Assembly: GCF_038725785.1 (NCBI RefSeq)
Contig: NZ_CP109796.1
Location: forward strand, 2,666,001-2,730,000
From: Termitidicoccus mucosus
GTDB lineage: Bacteria > Verrucomicrobiota > Verrucomicrobiia > Opitutales > Opitutaceae
Length of the DNA: 64,000 nt
Reading direction: 5' to 3'
Both the position numbers and the translations under genes were made by a program. This document shows positions 1 through 8,679 of this stretch, piece by piece (the first letter of the stretch is position 1; the number at the start of each line of letters is the position of its first letter). The notes below the pieces were generated by a model that was not told where the DNA came from, made no database searches, and saw only the letters and a list, made by a program, of their open reading frames with translations.

Positions 1-168
1 GCTGCCCTCGTGGAAACGGCTGAGCAGGGTTTCGAGCCGGTCGATTTCCGCAAATGCCGCCTGGGCCGCCTGCCGCGCATAGACCGGCTCGGCATGGCGC
101 ACGCGAAACTCGAAGGTCGTGGCCATGGCCTCGTGGATGAATGCAGACGGCTTGGACGGGAAGGGCAC
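1..168 (-). CDS. ApbE-like FAD:protein FMN transferase, N-terminal fragment
   Basis: The frame runs off the left edge, so only about 56 residues are present. They include HEAMATTFEFRVRHAEPVYA and then EIDRLETLLSRF, the usual opening of ApbE-type flavin transferases. Known members attach FMN to a threonine of redox-complex subunits such as those of Rnf and Nqr, outside the cytoplasm. I chose the GTG at 166-168 because the ATG at 124-126 would cut off the HEA part of the conserved motif. No strong ribosome binding site supports either start. The universal stress gene lies upstream on the same strand. The catalytic half is outside the window, so the assignment rests on the N-terminal pattern alone. 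Confidence 0.55.
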   Translation of the reverse strand, partial: MPFPSKPSAFIHEAMATTFEFRVRHAEPVYARQAAQAAFAEIDRLETLLSRFHEGS

Positions 169-199
169 GGTTAATTTTCGGCTTTTTGGCAGAGCGGAA

Positions 200-212
200 G
201 CCGCTTCGCGGC
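200..212. repeat. Short hairpin GCCGC-TTC-GCGGC (copy 1 of 3)
   Basis: A perfect 5-bp stem with a 3-nt loop lies 7 bases past the stop codon of the minus-strand universal stress gene. Identical 13-mers occur at 5877-5889 and 8466-8478. It could act as a weak terminator, but no T-run follows the stem. Confidence 0.4.
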
Positions 213-219
213 CAAGGAT

Positions 220-660
220 TCAGCTTTTCTTGTGCGGCACGATGATGACGGGACAGGTGGCCTTGCGCAGGATGCCCTGCGTGGTGCTGCCGATGAGCAG
301 GTCATAGATGGCGGTGTGGCCATGCGAGCCCATCACGATATAGTCGGCCTTGTGAAGAGCGGCCTGCTCAAGGATTTGCGCCTGGGCGGGACCGCTGACC
401 TGCACGACCTCCACGTTGCTCACGCGCTGGCGAATCCCGGCGCTGAGTTCCGCCAGGCGGCGCGCGGCGTGCTTCTCGCTGGAGGCGATGGATTCCTGGA
501 AGTTTTCCATGGTCAGCCCGTAGTCGCTGGTGAGGATAAAGGGCTGGACAACATGAAGCAGCACAATGCGGCCGTTCATGGACAGGGCCAACTCGCAGGC
601 GGCGTCGATGACGGAGTCGGTGGCCTTGGAGAAGTCGATGGGGGCAATTATCGTTTTCAT
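220..660 (-). CDS. Universal stress protein (UspA family)
   Basis: This 146-residue single-domain cytoplasmic protein has the UspA alpha/beta fold. It starts MKTIIAPIDFSKATDSVIDA, with the conserved Asp after the first strand, and ends with the nucleotide-binding signature VMGSHGHTAIYDLLIGSTTQ, matching the G-2x-G-9x-G(S/T) pattern of ATP-binding members. Such proteins are induced by starvation, oxidants and other stresses, but a specific role cannot be read from the sequence. The length is normal for the family. A small hairpin follows the stop. The gene is divergent from the GT9 glycosyltransferase, with about 200 bases between them. Confidence 0.9.
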   Translation of the reverse strand: MKTIIAPIDFSKATDSVIDAACELALSMNGRIVLLHVVQPFILTSDYGLTMENFQESIASSEKHAARRLAELSAGIRQRVSNVEVVQVSGPAQAQILEQAALHKADYIVMGSHGHTAIYDLLIGSTTQGILRKATCPVIIVPHKKS

Positions 661-865
661 GACATCCAGAGTGTAAGCGAATCCCGGGTGGTTGGCGACT
701 TATAAATTCCTTCATTTTCCCTCTTTGGGAAACCTCCCCATGCTCTCGCAAAATCTTCATGAAACTACCTGCAGATTGATTTCATCTTTGCATCCGGGGG
801 AACCCGGCACACAACCTGTTTGACGCACGGCAGGCGTCTCATTCCAGCTTCGAGCGCGTCCTTGC

Positions 866-1930
866 ATGTCCACGTTCGCACAAAATCTCTACAGTATTTT
901 CATCGCCCGCTATATCGACTGGCTGGGTGTCCGGCATCGCCGTCCGCTCATGCTGTTTTTCCGCGATGGGGGGATCGGCGACATCCTGTGCACCCTGCCG
1001 GCGGCGGTTGCGCTGGCCGCGCGCGAGCCCGGGGCCTATAAGATTTACTGCACAAACCCGGCCTTTGTGGCGCTGCCGGCCATGGCCGGACGTTTTGACC
1101 GGGTGCTCGGCATCAAATGCAACGATCTCGTCGCGTCCATCGTCGCGTCGCGGCACCGGGTCCATCGCTTTCATTATCCGGACGAGCTGCCCGGGCAGGC
1201 GTCCCGGACCAACCTCGTCGACGAGCTGGCCGCGTCGGTGGGCCTGCCGGCCGGAACGCCTTGGCCGCGCCTGCATCTCGGTCCGCCGTCCCGCCGCGTG
1301 GGCGCGGTGCTCAAGACCGTGGGCTCCTCCCTGTCCGCCCACGCCGGCAGGTCCTTTGTCTGTATCCATACCGGCCCTACATGGAAGGCCCGCGAGTGGC
1401 CGCGCGCGCACTGGGCCAGGCTCGTGCAGTTGCTGCGGGAGAGGTTCGGCTGCCAGGTGATCCAGCTCGGCGCGAGCCAGCATTTCCGCGACGGCCCGCG
1501 CGCGGAGCCGGCCGTGGCGGGCGCGCTCGATTGCCGCGACAAGCTCAACCTGGCCGACAGCCTGCAACTTGTCTCGCGCAGCAGCATGCTCATCGGCGTC
1601 GACTCGGGCATGATTCACGGCGCGATCGCGCTCGGCGTGCCGGCCGCCGGGCTTTTCGGCCCCACCTCGGGCGAAGTGCGGCTGCCCAAGAGCGAACGCA
1701 TCATCACGCTTTCCGCGCCGGACTTGCCCTGCCTCGGCTGCCACCACCGCCACCCGCGCCTGCACTGGCAAAGCGGCTGCCCGCATGATGTCCGCTGCAT
1801 GGCGGCCATCACGCCGGAGCGGGTGCTGGCCGCCGCCGAGTCGCTTTTAAGGGGCCAGGACGGGAGGAGCCGGGAGCCGGAGGAGTCAAGGAATCGGAGC
1901 GCCGGGGGCTTTGCCTCCTTTAACTCCTGA
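866..1930 (+). CDS. Glycosyltransferase family 9 (heptosyltransferase-like)
   Basis: The 354-residue protein has the two-lobed GT9 layout of LPS heptosyltransferases. Its N-terminal glycine-rich segment reads LMLFFRDGGIGDILCTLPAA (about residues 29-48), a second-lobe motif VCIHTGPTWKAREWP sits near residue 168, and a donor-site motif GVDSGMIHGAIALGVPAAGL near residue 248. Family members transfer ADP-heptose or related sugars to lipopolysaccharide core or other surface glycans. The acceptor cannot be deduced, since no LPS gene is adjacent. The C-terminal 20-25 residues are low-complexity (RSREPEESRNRS) and may be a poorly conserved tail. pyrG follows after about 95 bases on the same strand. 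Confidence 0.85.
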   Translation: MSTFAQNLYSIFIARYIDWLGVRHRRPLMLFFRDGGIGDILCTLPAAVALAAREPGAYKIYCTNPAFVALPAMAGRFDRVLGIKCNDLVASIVASRHRVHRFHYPDELPGQASRTNLVDELAASVGLPAGTPWPRLHLGPPSRRVGAVLKTVGSSLSAHAGRSFVCIHTGPTWKAREWPRAHWARLVQLLRERFGCQVIQLGASQHFRDGPRAEPAVAGALDCRDKLNLADSLQLVSRSSMLIGVDSGMIHGAIALGVPAAGLFGPTSGEVRLPKSERIITLSAPDLPCLGCHHRHPRLHWQSGCPHDVRCMAAITPERVLAAAESLLRGQDGRSREPEESRNRSAGGFASFNS

Positions 1931-2026
1931 CTCCCTCTCATCCCGGCTCCTTTTCAATGGCGCCGAACCGTTTTTTTGAGCTTTTTCTTGTAACGGCTTG
2001 TCCGGGCATCATATCCAGTCAGCCCA

Positions 2027-3703
2027 ATGAAATACATTTTTGTGACCGGCGGTGTTGTTTCTTCATTGGGCAAGGGCCTCACGGCGGCGGCCATCGGCGC
2101 GCTGCTCGAGATGCGCGGCCTCAAGGTGCGCATCCAGAAATTCGACCCCTACCTGAACGTCGATCCCGGCACCATGAGCCCGTTCCAGCATGGCGAGGTT
2201 TACGTGCTGGAGGACGGCGCGGAAACCGATCTCGACCTCGGGCACTACGAGCGCTTCACCAGCGGAAAACTCTCCCGGCTCAACAGCCTCACCTCCGGCC
2301 AGGTTTACGAGTCGGTCATCCAAAAGGAGCGCCGGGGCGCCTATCTGGGCAAAACCGTGCAGGTCATCCCGCACGTGACCAACGAGATCAAGGAGCGCAT
2401 CTACCAGTCGGCCAAGGACGTGGACGTGCTCATCACCGAGATCGGCGGCACCACCGGCGACATCGAGGGGCTGCCGTTTCTTGAGGCGCTGCGCCAGTTC
2501 GCGCTCGAAGTCGGGCCGCGCGACGCGATTTTCATGCACGTCACGCTCGTGCCGTATTTGCAGGCGGCAGGCGAACTCAAGACCAAGCCCTCGCAGCAAT
2601 CCGTCGCGAAACTCCGCGAGATCGGCATCCAGCCGCACATCCTCGTGTGCCGTTGCGACCACCCGCTCGAACACAGCATGCGCGACAAGCTGTCGCTTTT
2701 CTGCAACGTTCCCGTGAAGGCCGTCATCGAGTGCCGCGATGTGGATTCGATCTACGAACTGCCCATCGCGCTGCAAAAGGAGGGCGTGGACGATCTGGTG
2801 ATCGAGCTGTTCGGCCTGAAAAATCCGCTCCCGGAAAAAAACATCTGGGAGGAAATCGTGCGCCGCGTGAAAAGCCCCGCGCACGAGATCACCATCGGCG
2901 TGGTCGGCAAATACATCGAACTCCAAGACGCCTACAAATCCGTTTACGAATCGGTCGCGCACGGCGGCATCGCGAACAATTGCAAGGTCAACATCCTCCG
3001 CATCGACGCGGAGGACCTGGAGGGCAAGGACGGCCTGGCGAAACTCCGGCAGCTCGACGGCATCCTCGTGCCCGGCGGCTTCGGGGATCGCGGCACCGAG
3101 GGCAAGATCGCGGCGGCGCGCTACGCCCGCGAGCACGGCATCCCGTATTTCGGCCTCTGCCTCGGGCTGCAAATCGCGGTGATCGAGTATTGCCGCAACG
3201 TCCTGAAGCTGCACGACGCGAACAGCACGGAATTCGCCCCCGACTCCCCCAATCCCGTCATCAACATGATGGAGGAGCAGAAAAAGATCATCGACAAGGG
3301 CGCGACCATGCGGCTCGGCAGCTACGAATGCGCGCTCACGCCCGGCACCCTCGCGGCCAAGGCCTACGGGCAAAGCAGCATCCGCGAGCGCCACCGGCAC
3401 CGTTACGAGGTAAACAATGCCTATGTCGGCCAGCTTCAGCGCGGCGGCATGATCGTCAGCGGCATCAATCCGCGCCGCAACCTCGTGGAAATCGTCGAGG
3501 TGAAAAAACACCCGTGGTTCCTCGCCGTGCAATTCCATCCCGAATTCCAGTCCAAGCCCGACAAGCCGCATCCGCTCTTCGCCGCCTTCATCGCCGCGGC
3601 GTTGAAGACACGCAAGGCGAAGTCCGCGGGAAAGGCCGCCGCCAAAGCCAGAAAAAACGCCGCCAAAAAAACGCGGGCGGCGACGAAGCGAGCAGCGGCG
3701 TAA
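2027..3703 (+). CDS. pyrG: CTP synthase with a basic alanine/lysine tail
   Basis: CTP synthase makes CTP from UTP, ATP and glutamine, the last step of pyrimidine nucleotide synthesis. The synthetase domain starts [20 protein letters not shown] with the ATP-binding loop. The class I amidotransferase domain carries the nucleophile Cys378 in YFGLCLGLQ and His504/Glu506 in [10 protein letters not shown]. All signature regions are intact. The unusual part is the last 32 residues (527-558), with 13 Lys/Arg and 13 Ala, resembling a histone H1-like or nucleic-acid-binding tail and absent from standard PyrG enzymes. The ATG at 2027 matches the universal PyrG N-terminus. A long inverted repeat follows the stop codon. 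Confidence 0.97.
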   Translation: MKYIFVTGGVVSSLGKGLTAAAIGALLEMRGLKVRIQKFDPYLNVDPGTMSPFQHGEVYVLEDGAETDLDLGHYERFTSGKLSRLNSLTSGQVYESVIQKERRGAYLGKTVQVIPHVTNEIKERIYQSAKDVDVLITEIGGTTGDIEGLPFLEALRQFALEVGPRDAIFMHVTLVPYLQAAGELKTKPSQQSVAKLREIGIQPHILVCRCDHPLEHSMRDKLSLFCNVPVKAVIECRDVDSIYELPIALQKEGVDDLVIELFGLKNPLPEKNIWEEIVRRVKSPAHEITIGVVGKYIELQDAYKSVYESVAHGGIANNCKVNILRIDAEDLEGKDGLAKLRQLDGILVPGGFGDRGTEGKIAAARYAREHGIPYFGLCLGLQIAVIEYCRNVLKLHDANSTEFAPDSPNPVINMMEEQKKIIDKGATMRLGSYECALTPGTLAAKAYGQSSIRERHRHRYEVNNAYVGQLQRGGMIVSGINPRRNLVEIVEVKKHPWFLAVQFHPEFQSKPDKPHPLFAAFIAAALKTRKAKSAGKAAAKARKNAAKKTRAATKRAAA

Positions 3704-3739
3704 GGGGAGACTGCGAACGCGGCGCGGAGGCTCGCGTAA

Positions 3740-3888
3740 AAATCCCAAATCACGAAATCCCAAATCCCAAAAAAATCCCAATGACCAAAGAACAAAATTT
3801 CAAAAAGGAGGCGCTTCCGCGCCGGTGATTTTTGGGATTTGGCGTTTTGGAATTTTTTTGGAATTTGGGATTTCGTGATTTGGGATTT
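3740..3888. repeat. Long AT-rich inverted repeat between pyrG and the CBS gene
   Basis: The arms at 3740-3765 and 3863-3888 are perfect 26-base complements made of the words AAATCCCAAATC and ACGAAATCCC, and pairing is partly extended inward. The word is also partly repeated within each arm. The element sits between convergent genes, so it could end transcription from both sides. A related half copy is at 9881-9935, which suggests a mobile or amplified hairpin family rather than a gene-specific terminator. Confidence 0.8.
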
Positions 3889-3907
3889 GCGGGCGTCGCG
3901 CCCGCCC

Positions 3908-4354
3908 CTACCCCGCCCCGATTGAAGTCCGGCGGGGCGCGGTGGCGGAACCATATTCGCCGAGCATCCAGCGATTCACATCGCCGACTGTGATTATGCC
4001 CAGCACGCCGGGCGGATCGGTCTCTTCGTCCAGCACCGGGATGTGACGGCAATGGTGCAGGCTGAAAAGCACCAGCACCTCCTCGACCGAAGCGCGCGGC
4101 CCGACTGTCACCGGATTGCGCGTCATCGCATCGCTGATGGAGGTCATGCTCGGCGTCCGGCCACAGGAAACCACGCGGCTCATCACATCGCGCTCGGTGA
4201 AAATCCCTGTCATCCTTCCGGCATCCATCACCACGACACAGCCCACGTGGTGCTGGTTCATAACATGCACGGCCTCGGCCACGGTCACCGATGTCGGCAC
4301 GGAATACACACTGGAGCCTTTTTGGCTTAATAATATGGCGACTGGGGTATTCAT
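3908..4354 (-). CDS. Tandem CBS-domain protein
   Basis: From the ATG at 4352-4354 the product has 148 residues forming a Bateman pair of two CBS domains. The first covers about residues 15-70 (VYSVPTSVTVAEAVHVMNQH, then GIFTERDVMSRVV). The second covers about 75-135 (AMTRNPVTVGPRASVEEVLV, then GIITVGDVNRWML). Stand-alone CBS pairs bind adenosine nucleotides or similar ligands and act as energy or ionic-strength sensors, but the partner is unknown. The frame is open for 21 codons upstream, but that extension lacks CBS character. Neither start has a strong ribosome binding site. The gene converges on pyrG. Confidence 0.85.
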   Translation of the reverse strand: MNTPVAILLSQKGSSVYSVPTSVTVAEAVHVMNQHHVGCVVVMDAGRMTGIFTERDVMSRVVSCGRTPSMTSISDAMTRNPVTVGPRASVEEVLVLFSLHHCRHIPVLDEETDPPGVLGIITVGDVNRWMLGEYGSATAPRRTSIGAG

Positions 4355-4799
4355 GACATTAATGATAGACCCAGAAACTATAGAAAAGTTGTAAGTAACC
4401 ACAAATTTTACATACACTTATTCCACTCTGTTTTTGTAGCCATTAGCGGAGCGAATGGAAAGACGTATCGCAAATTTATGGCACGTTTTATGACATCGAT
4501 ACCACCGGAGGCATCATGATTATATTACTTTATGTTTTTCAATGAGTTTTATGTCTTAAAAAAGATCGCGATATTTGTGCCGGCCAGCTCCGGGCAGGAT
4601 CATCGTTAATATCAATGTCTACTGGATGAGTTCCTGTTTTCTTATATGGGACCGCGCATTTTTCAAATAAAGAAGTAAATGCCATGCGGACCAGGGTTGG
4701 ACTTTGCATTTTCGAGGAATCGTATCAACCTTTCTGCGACAATGGCGTGACGCTTCCCGCATTCGTCAAATAACCCCTCCCCAAACGATTCCATTCGTC
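4355..4799. other. AT-rich divergent intergenic region
   Basis: These 445 bases separate the divergent CBS-domain and GYF-domain genes and probably hold both promoters. The stretch is clearly more AT-rich than its surroundings. I see no convincing ORF, tRNA or terminator and no unambiguous -35/-10 pair. A short imperfect dyad around 4439-4460 (CCATT...AATGG) is the only structure noted. Confidence 0.5.
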
Positions 4800-5873
4800 A
4801 TGAAATACTACTACGCTGATTCGAGCAACCAGACTGCCGGCCCTGTTTCGCTCGATCAAATCCGCCTGCTCGCCGGTTCTGGACAAATCCCCGCTGATCC
4901 GATGGTCGTGCCCGAGGGAGGCAAGGAGTGGCGCCCGCTTTCGACACTCGCCTCCATCGCGCCAGTTCCGCCGCCGCCCGCCGGTTCCACGCCGCCGATG
5001 CCGAACGGAGCGGCCCCCGGAAAGCCGGCGACGCCGTTAAAACTCAACGCGACCCTTCTCGGCGATTTGGTGGCCAAGGCGCTTGCGGCCGTGACGAAAA
5101 TACTGAACCCGGAGCGGATCAATTGCTGGCTGAAGGCGGCGCGCGACTACGGGCAATACGCAGTGCTCGCCGGCACCGCGCTCACGCTGGTGTATGCGCT
5201 CTACGCGGCGATTCGCACGAATGAGTTCCGGTTGTTTGGCGTGGGCGTCGGCGTGGTGCTGGCGCTCACGGTGGGGCAGTTTGTGGCGGGCCGGTTTCTC
5301 GGCGCGGGAGACAAGCTCATCGCCAACACGCCGAGCCGTTTGTCCTCGGGCGCCTTTCTGGAATGCGTGGGATTGCTTGCGCTGCTGTTCGCGGCGGGGA
5401 CGCTTCTGGCCGGCATCGCCGCCTGCGTGGCGGCGCGCAGCCTGATTCCGCTGGTGCCGGCGCTGGTCATCGCGGCGCTGTGGGGCGTGAAAGGCGGCAT
5501 CGCGCTGCACCCGCGCATGGTCGGTGTCGAGCAAGAGGGCGGCGGAAGCGCGGGCGAGGAGGCGGTCGGGCTGCTGTTGTTCTTCCTGAAGGCGGGGCTG
5601 AAGATCGTGCCGCTGGCGTTTGCGTTGCTGGCGGCCGCGGGCTGCGTGGTCACGCTGCTGGCGTTTTTCATGCGCGGCGGCGTGGTGAACTCGATGATCC
5701 CATCCGGCCTGCAGATTGTGCTCGTGCCGGGCATGGAGGGGCCGTCGCTGCTGTTGAGCGCCTGCCTGATTCCGCTGGCGGCGTATTTCCTGTTTTTGCT
5801 GGCCTGCCTGACGCTCGATGTGATTCGCGCGATCCTGGCGATCCCCGGAAAACTGGATTCGCTGCGGAAGTGA
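4800..5873 (+). CDS. GYF_2 (DUF4339) domain membrane protein
   Basis: The 357-residue protein opens with a GYF_2-type domain (about residues 1-52: KYYYADSSNQTAGPVSLDQI, a GPVS turn, then EWRPLSTLAS). A Pro/Ala-rich linker follows, then about five or six hydrophobic segments between residues 120 and 350 (for example YAVLAGTALTLVYALYAAI and LLALLFAAGTLLAGIAACVA). GYF_2 domains are thought to bind proline-rich peptides and often face the cytoplasm next to a membrane region. No enzyme motif is visible. The ATG at 4800 matches the domain start; an upstream in-frame extension to 4704 is not domain-like. The gene is convergent with rpe. Confidence 0.7.
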   Translation: MKYYYADSSNQTAGPVSLDQIRLLAGSGQIPADPMVVPEGGKEWRPLSTLASIAPVPPPPAGSTPPMPNGAAPGKPATPLKLNATLLGDLVAKALAAVTKILNPERINCWLKAARDYGQYAVLAGTALTLVYALYAAIRTNEFRLFGVGVGVVLALTVGQFVAGRFLGAGDKLIANTPSRLSSGAFLECVGLLALLFAAGTLLAGIAACVAARSLIPLVPALVIAALWGVKGGIALHPRMVGVEQEGGGSAGEEAVGLLLFFLKAGLKIVPLAFALLAAAGCVVTLLAFFMRGGVVNSMIPSGLQIVLVPGMEGPSLLLSACLIPLAAYFLFLLACLTLDVIRAILAIPGKLDSLRK

Positions 5874-5876
5874 CGG

Positions 5877-5889
5877 GCCGCTTCGCGGC
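5877..5889. terminator. Hairpin between convergent genes (copy 2 of GCCGC-TTC-GCGGC)
   Basis: The hairpin is followed by GTTTACAGTTT on the plus strand. It lies 4 bases past the GYF-gene stop and 4 bases beyond the rpe stop, so it could serve both genes. The T-run is poor, so confidence is limited. Confidence 0.4.
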
Positions 5890-5892
5890 AGT

Positions 5893-6546
5893 TTACAGTT
5901 TCGCGATGGCCGCGGCGTAGGCGGCGCGGTCGGCCGCGTTGAAAAACGACGTGCCGGCCACGAATGTATCCGTACCGGCATTACGGCAGTCGGCGGCCGT
6001 TTTCAAGTCGATGCCGCCGTCCACTTCCAGCCGGAAATCGAGTGCGGCTTCGCGGCGCCAGGCGTCGATCTGCGCGATTTTCGGGAGCACGTCGGCGCGG
6101 AAGGATTGCCCGCCGAAGCCGGGCTGCACGGTCATGGCCAGCACGAGATCGACTTGCGCGAGGAACGGTTTGACGGCCCCGGCCGGCGTGCCGGGATTGA
6201 GCACGATGCCGCGCCGGCAGCCGAGCTCCTTGATGCGCGCGAGCGTGGCCGCGTAATCGTAAGCGGGCTCGATGTGGATGCTGATGAGGTTGGCCCCGGC
6301 CTTGGCGAAGGCCTCGACATAGCGGTGCGGCTCGTCGAGCATGAGATGCACATCGAAAAAAAGCTTCGATTTCTTGCGCAGGGCGGCGACGGTTTGCGGG
6401 CCGAAGGAAAGGTTAGGCACGAAATGCCCGTCCATGATGTCGAGGTGCAGCCATTCGAGGCCGGTCGCGGCGACGATGGCTGCGCTGGACGCGAGATCCG
6501 AGTGGTCTCCGGCAAGAATCGAGGGGGCGAGAATGGGCGCGTGCAT
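5893..6546 (-). CDS. rpe: Ribulose-phosphate 3-epimerase
   Basis: The 217-residue TIM-barrel enzyme interconverts ribulose 5-phosphate and xylulose 5-phosphate in the pentose phosphate pathway. It has the family signatures ILAPSILAGDHSDLAS at the N-terminus, WLHLDIMDGHFVPNLSFGP with the metal-binding His-Asp pair, LAMTVQPGFGGQSF and the phosphate-binding EVDGGI. I chose the ATG at 6544-6546 because MHAPILAPSIL matches other Rpe N-termini. The frame stays open for 69 more codons upstream, but these cross a repeat and are not conserved enzyme sequence. Confidence 0.93.
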   Translation of the reverse strand: MHAPILAPSILAGDHSDLASSAAIVAATGLEWLHLDIMDGHFVPNLSFGPQTVAALRKKSKLFFDVHLMLDEPHRYVEAFAKAGANLISIHIEPAYDYAATLARIKELGCRRGIVLNPGTPAGAVKPFLAQVDLVLAMTVQPGFGGQSFRADVLPKIAQIDAWRREAALDFRLEVDGGIDLKTAADCRNAGTDTFVAGTSFFNAADRAAYAAAIAKL

Positions 6547-6652
6547 GCTGACGACGAAGGCGTCCAAACGCGGCGGGCGCAAGCTGTTTGGTTGGGGGAT
6601 GGAAACGCAAACGGCACCGTGTGTCATGCCAATTGCAGTGGTAATTGGACTC

Positions 6653-6735
6653 GTGGAGGGCCGAGCTCCTGCGAGGCCGTCGCGGTTAAACGCACCGTTT
6701 TTCGGCGACGGCCTCGCAGGAGCTCGGCCCTCCAC
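6653..6735. repeat. Perfect 31-bp inverted repeat (VEGRAPARPS type)
   Basis: The arms 6653-6683 and 6705-6735 are perfect 31-base complements around a 21-base spacer. Each arm starts or ends with GTGGAGGGCCGAGCTCCTGC or its complement. Translated in one frame it reads VEGRAPARPS and in another DGLAGARPST. It lies in the spacer between the rpe start and the subtilase stop. A 31-bp GC-rich stem would form a very stable RNA hairpin. It is probably an interspersed repeat family member. Confidence 0.85.
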
Positions 6736-6765
6736 CAAAAGTCTGACTTTCATTGGTGAATGATC

Positions 6766-8460
6766 TCACTCCTCCAGTTGCCCGTGCGCCAAGGTGACAA
6801 TGCCGGTGCTGCGGTGGTTGTTTTCCGGGACGCTGTCAACGAGCCCGGCGGGGAGGCGGAGGGAGGTGCGCAGGATTGCCGGGACGTCGCCGGGCATTCC
6901 GGAGGGAGTCTGGATTGCCGTGGTGGCGACGGCGCCGGGCTCGATCCACGGAAACACATGCGTCGAACTCGCGCCGTCGAGTTCGATGTCGAGCGCGGCC
7001 CCGGCGATGCCGAAGCCGCCGCGGTTTTGCACCACCACCGTGACCGTGCCGCGCGCGCGATCGTAAAGGTGCGCGGTGACAGCCATGTCCGCGCGGGCGG
7101 TGTCGCTGCGCGCCATGGCCCAGCCGAGGTTGAGCACACCGTGGCCGTAGTCGGGGTCGTGGCCGGGTTCTCCGGCGTCGCTGGCGTGGGCGCGCAAGAT
7201 TTCCCACGCCTGCGAGGCGGTGAGGCCCGGCGTCTCGGACATGAGCGCGGCGAGCGCGCCGGCGACGATGGGCGCGCTCGCGGAGGTGCCGCTGAAAGGC
7301 GCGCGCCCGCCGTCGGCGTCGGCGCTGTCGATGGCGACGCCGGGCGCGGTGATTTGGAGCTGCGGCCCGGAATTGGAAAAACGCGCCACGACGCCGGAAG
7401 CGTCCACCGCACCGACGGAAATCACGCGGGGATCGGCGGCGGGCCAGGAGAGTTCGGTTGACTGCTCGTTGCCGGCCGCGGCGACGAGCACGGCGCCGCG
7501 CGCGGTCGCATAGTCAATCGCCCGCCTGGTCACGATGTCGCCCGCGCGCCGTCCAAGGCTGATGTTGATGATGCTCGCGCCTTCATCGACCGCGTCCACG
7601 ATGCCCTTTGCGATGGTGAAAATATCGCCGACGCCCTCCTCGTCCACGACCCGGATGCCGAGCACGCGGGCCATCGGGGCGACGCCGCGCGCGCCGGGCG
7701 CGGAACCGGCGGCGAGCGCGGCGACGGAGGTGCCGTGCCCGCGCCTGGCGCCCTCGCCGGGCGCGGCCCCCCAGCCGATGTCGAGGATGCGCAGACGGTC
7801 GGGCGCGAAGGTGGCATCGGGCATGACGGCGTTGTCGAGCACCGCGATGGTGACGCCGCGGCCCCAAGCGGAGTTGTCGGTGCCGGCGTTGACGCCGATG
7901 GCGGCGAGCAGCGCGCCGCCGACGGCATGGTGCGCGCGGTCGGCGCGGTCCGCAGGCGGCGGCTCGGGAATCCCGACGAGATGGTTGCCGCCGACCAGTT
8001 CGAGGTCGCGCGCGTTTTTGAGCATGTCGCCCGTGAGCGCGTCGAGCGACAGGCAGCGCGCGCGCACGGCGAAGAGCTGCTCAACGCTTGCGATCACATA
8101 GGCCCCGGCGGACGGCGCGCGGGCGACGAATTCGCGCATGGCCCGGGCGGTCCTGAAAATGACGATGATCTCCCCGGGGCGCGCGTCGCGCTGCGAGATG
8201 ATTTTCCCGACGCGCTCGCGAACCTCCGGGACCGCTCCGGCGGGAAATTCTGTATCCATTTTAAGAATACCCTCCTCGCCGCCACCCGCAGCGGGCGCAG
8301 GCGGGACGGCGGGGAGCGGGGCGGGGCGGGCCGTTTGCGCGGCGTCGTTCGCGGCCGCGCCCTCCCCGTGGTCGCGGCGCATCCAGAACACGACCATCGC
8401 GACGACAAACGCGATGGCGATGAGCAGAGGCGGAATCGGACTGGGCGGGCGTTTGGACAA
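6766..8460 (-). CDS. Membrane-anchored subtilisin-like (S8) serine protease
   Basis: The 564-residue protein has one N-terminal hydrophobic segment (about residues 11-27) that should anchor it with the protease domain outside the cytoplasm. The S8 triad is visible: Asp209 in VTIAVLDNAV, His242 in RRGHGTSVAALAAG and Ser393 in FSGTSASAPIVAGALAAL, with the oxyanion Asn331 in AAAGNEQS. Residues 60-165 may be an inhibitor-like propeptide. The C-terminal ~110 residues (TAHLYDRARGTVTVVVQNRG) look like a CARDB or Ig-like beta domain. The start is a TTG at 8458-8460; a stop lies a few codons upstream and no ATG gives a complete anchor. The substrate is unknown. Confidence 0.88.
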   Translation of the reverse strand: MSKRPPSPIPPLLIAIAFVVAMVVFWMRRDHGEGAAANDAAQTARPAPLPAVPPAPAAGGGEEGILKMDTEFPAGAVPEVRERVGKIISQRDARPGEIIVIFRTARAMREFVARAPSAGAYVIASVEQLFAVRARCLSLDALTGDMLKNARDLELVGGNHLVGIPEPPPADRADRAHHAVGGALLAAIGVNAGTDNSAWGRGVTIAVLDNAVMPDATFAPDRLRILDIGWGAAPGEGARRGHGTSVAALAAGSAPGARGVAPMARVLGIRVVDEEGVGDIFTIAKGIVDAVDEGASIINISLGRRAGDIVTRRAIDYATARGAVLVAAAGNEQSTELSWPAADPRVISVGAVDASGVVARFSNSGPQLQITAPGVAIDSADADGGRAPFSGTSASAPIVAGALAALMSETPGLTASQAWEILRAHASDAGEPGHDPDYGHGVLNLGWAMARSDTARADMAVTAHLYDRARGTVTVVVQNRGGFGIAGAALDIELDGASSTHVFPWIEPGAVATTAIQTPSGMPGDVPAILRTSLRLPAGLVDSVPENNHRSTGIVTLAHGQLEE

Positions 8461-8679
8461 GGGAGGCCGCTTCGCGGCAGTTTAAGTTAAAGTTCAATGG
8501 GCCTGCGTAATGCAGGCGCGGCAGCGCCGGTAGGGAGGCCTCTCCGAGGCCTCCCTACCTTGAGCTTGTTGCATTTGGTTGTTCAAAAGGACTCCTCCGC
8601 GTAACATCAGTTAAAGTTCAAGGGACCGGCTGCGTGGGTTTGTCCTTCAACTTCAATTTAAACTTCAACCTTTCACGGG
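8461..8679. repeat. Repeat-filled spacer with a perfect 14-bp palindrome
   Basis: The spacer holds copy 3 of GCCGC-TTC-GCGGC (8466-8478), two copies of AGTTAAAGTTCAA (about 8486 and 8609) and a perfect hairpin at 8529-8559 (14-bp arms, GGTAGGGAGGCCTC, with a TCC loop). No gene is seen. The hairpin lies 120 bases beyond the stop of the next minus-strand gene and has no T-run, so a repeat element is likelier than a classical terminator. Confidence 0.65.

Noticed and set aside
2063-3781. Long minus-strand ORF opposite pyrG
   Set aside because: It is a frame shadow of a GC-rich gene, Arg/Asp/His-rich with no domain, while pyrG on the plus strand is certain.
4355-4799. Structured RNA or riboswitch in the AT-rich spacer
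   Set aside because: Only short imperfect dyads are present and no known conserved core was recognised.
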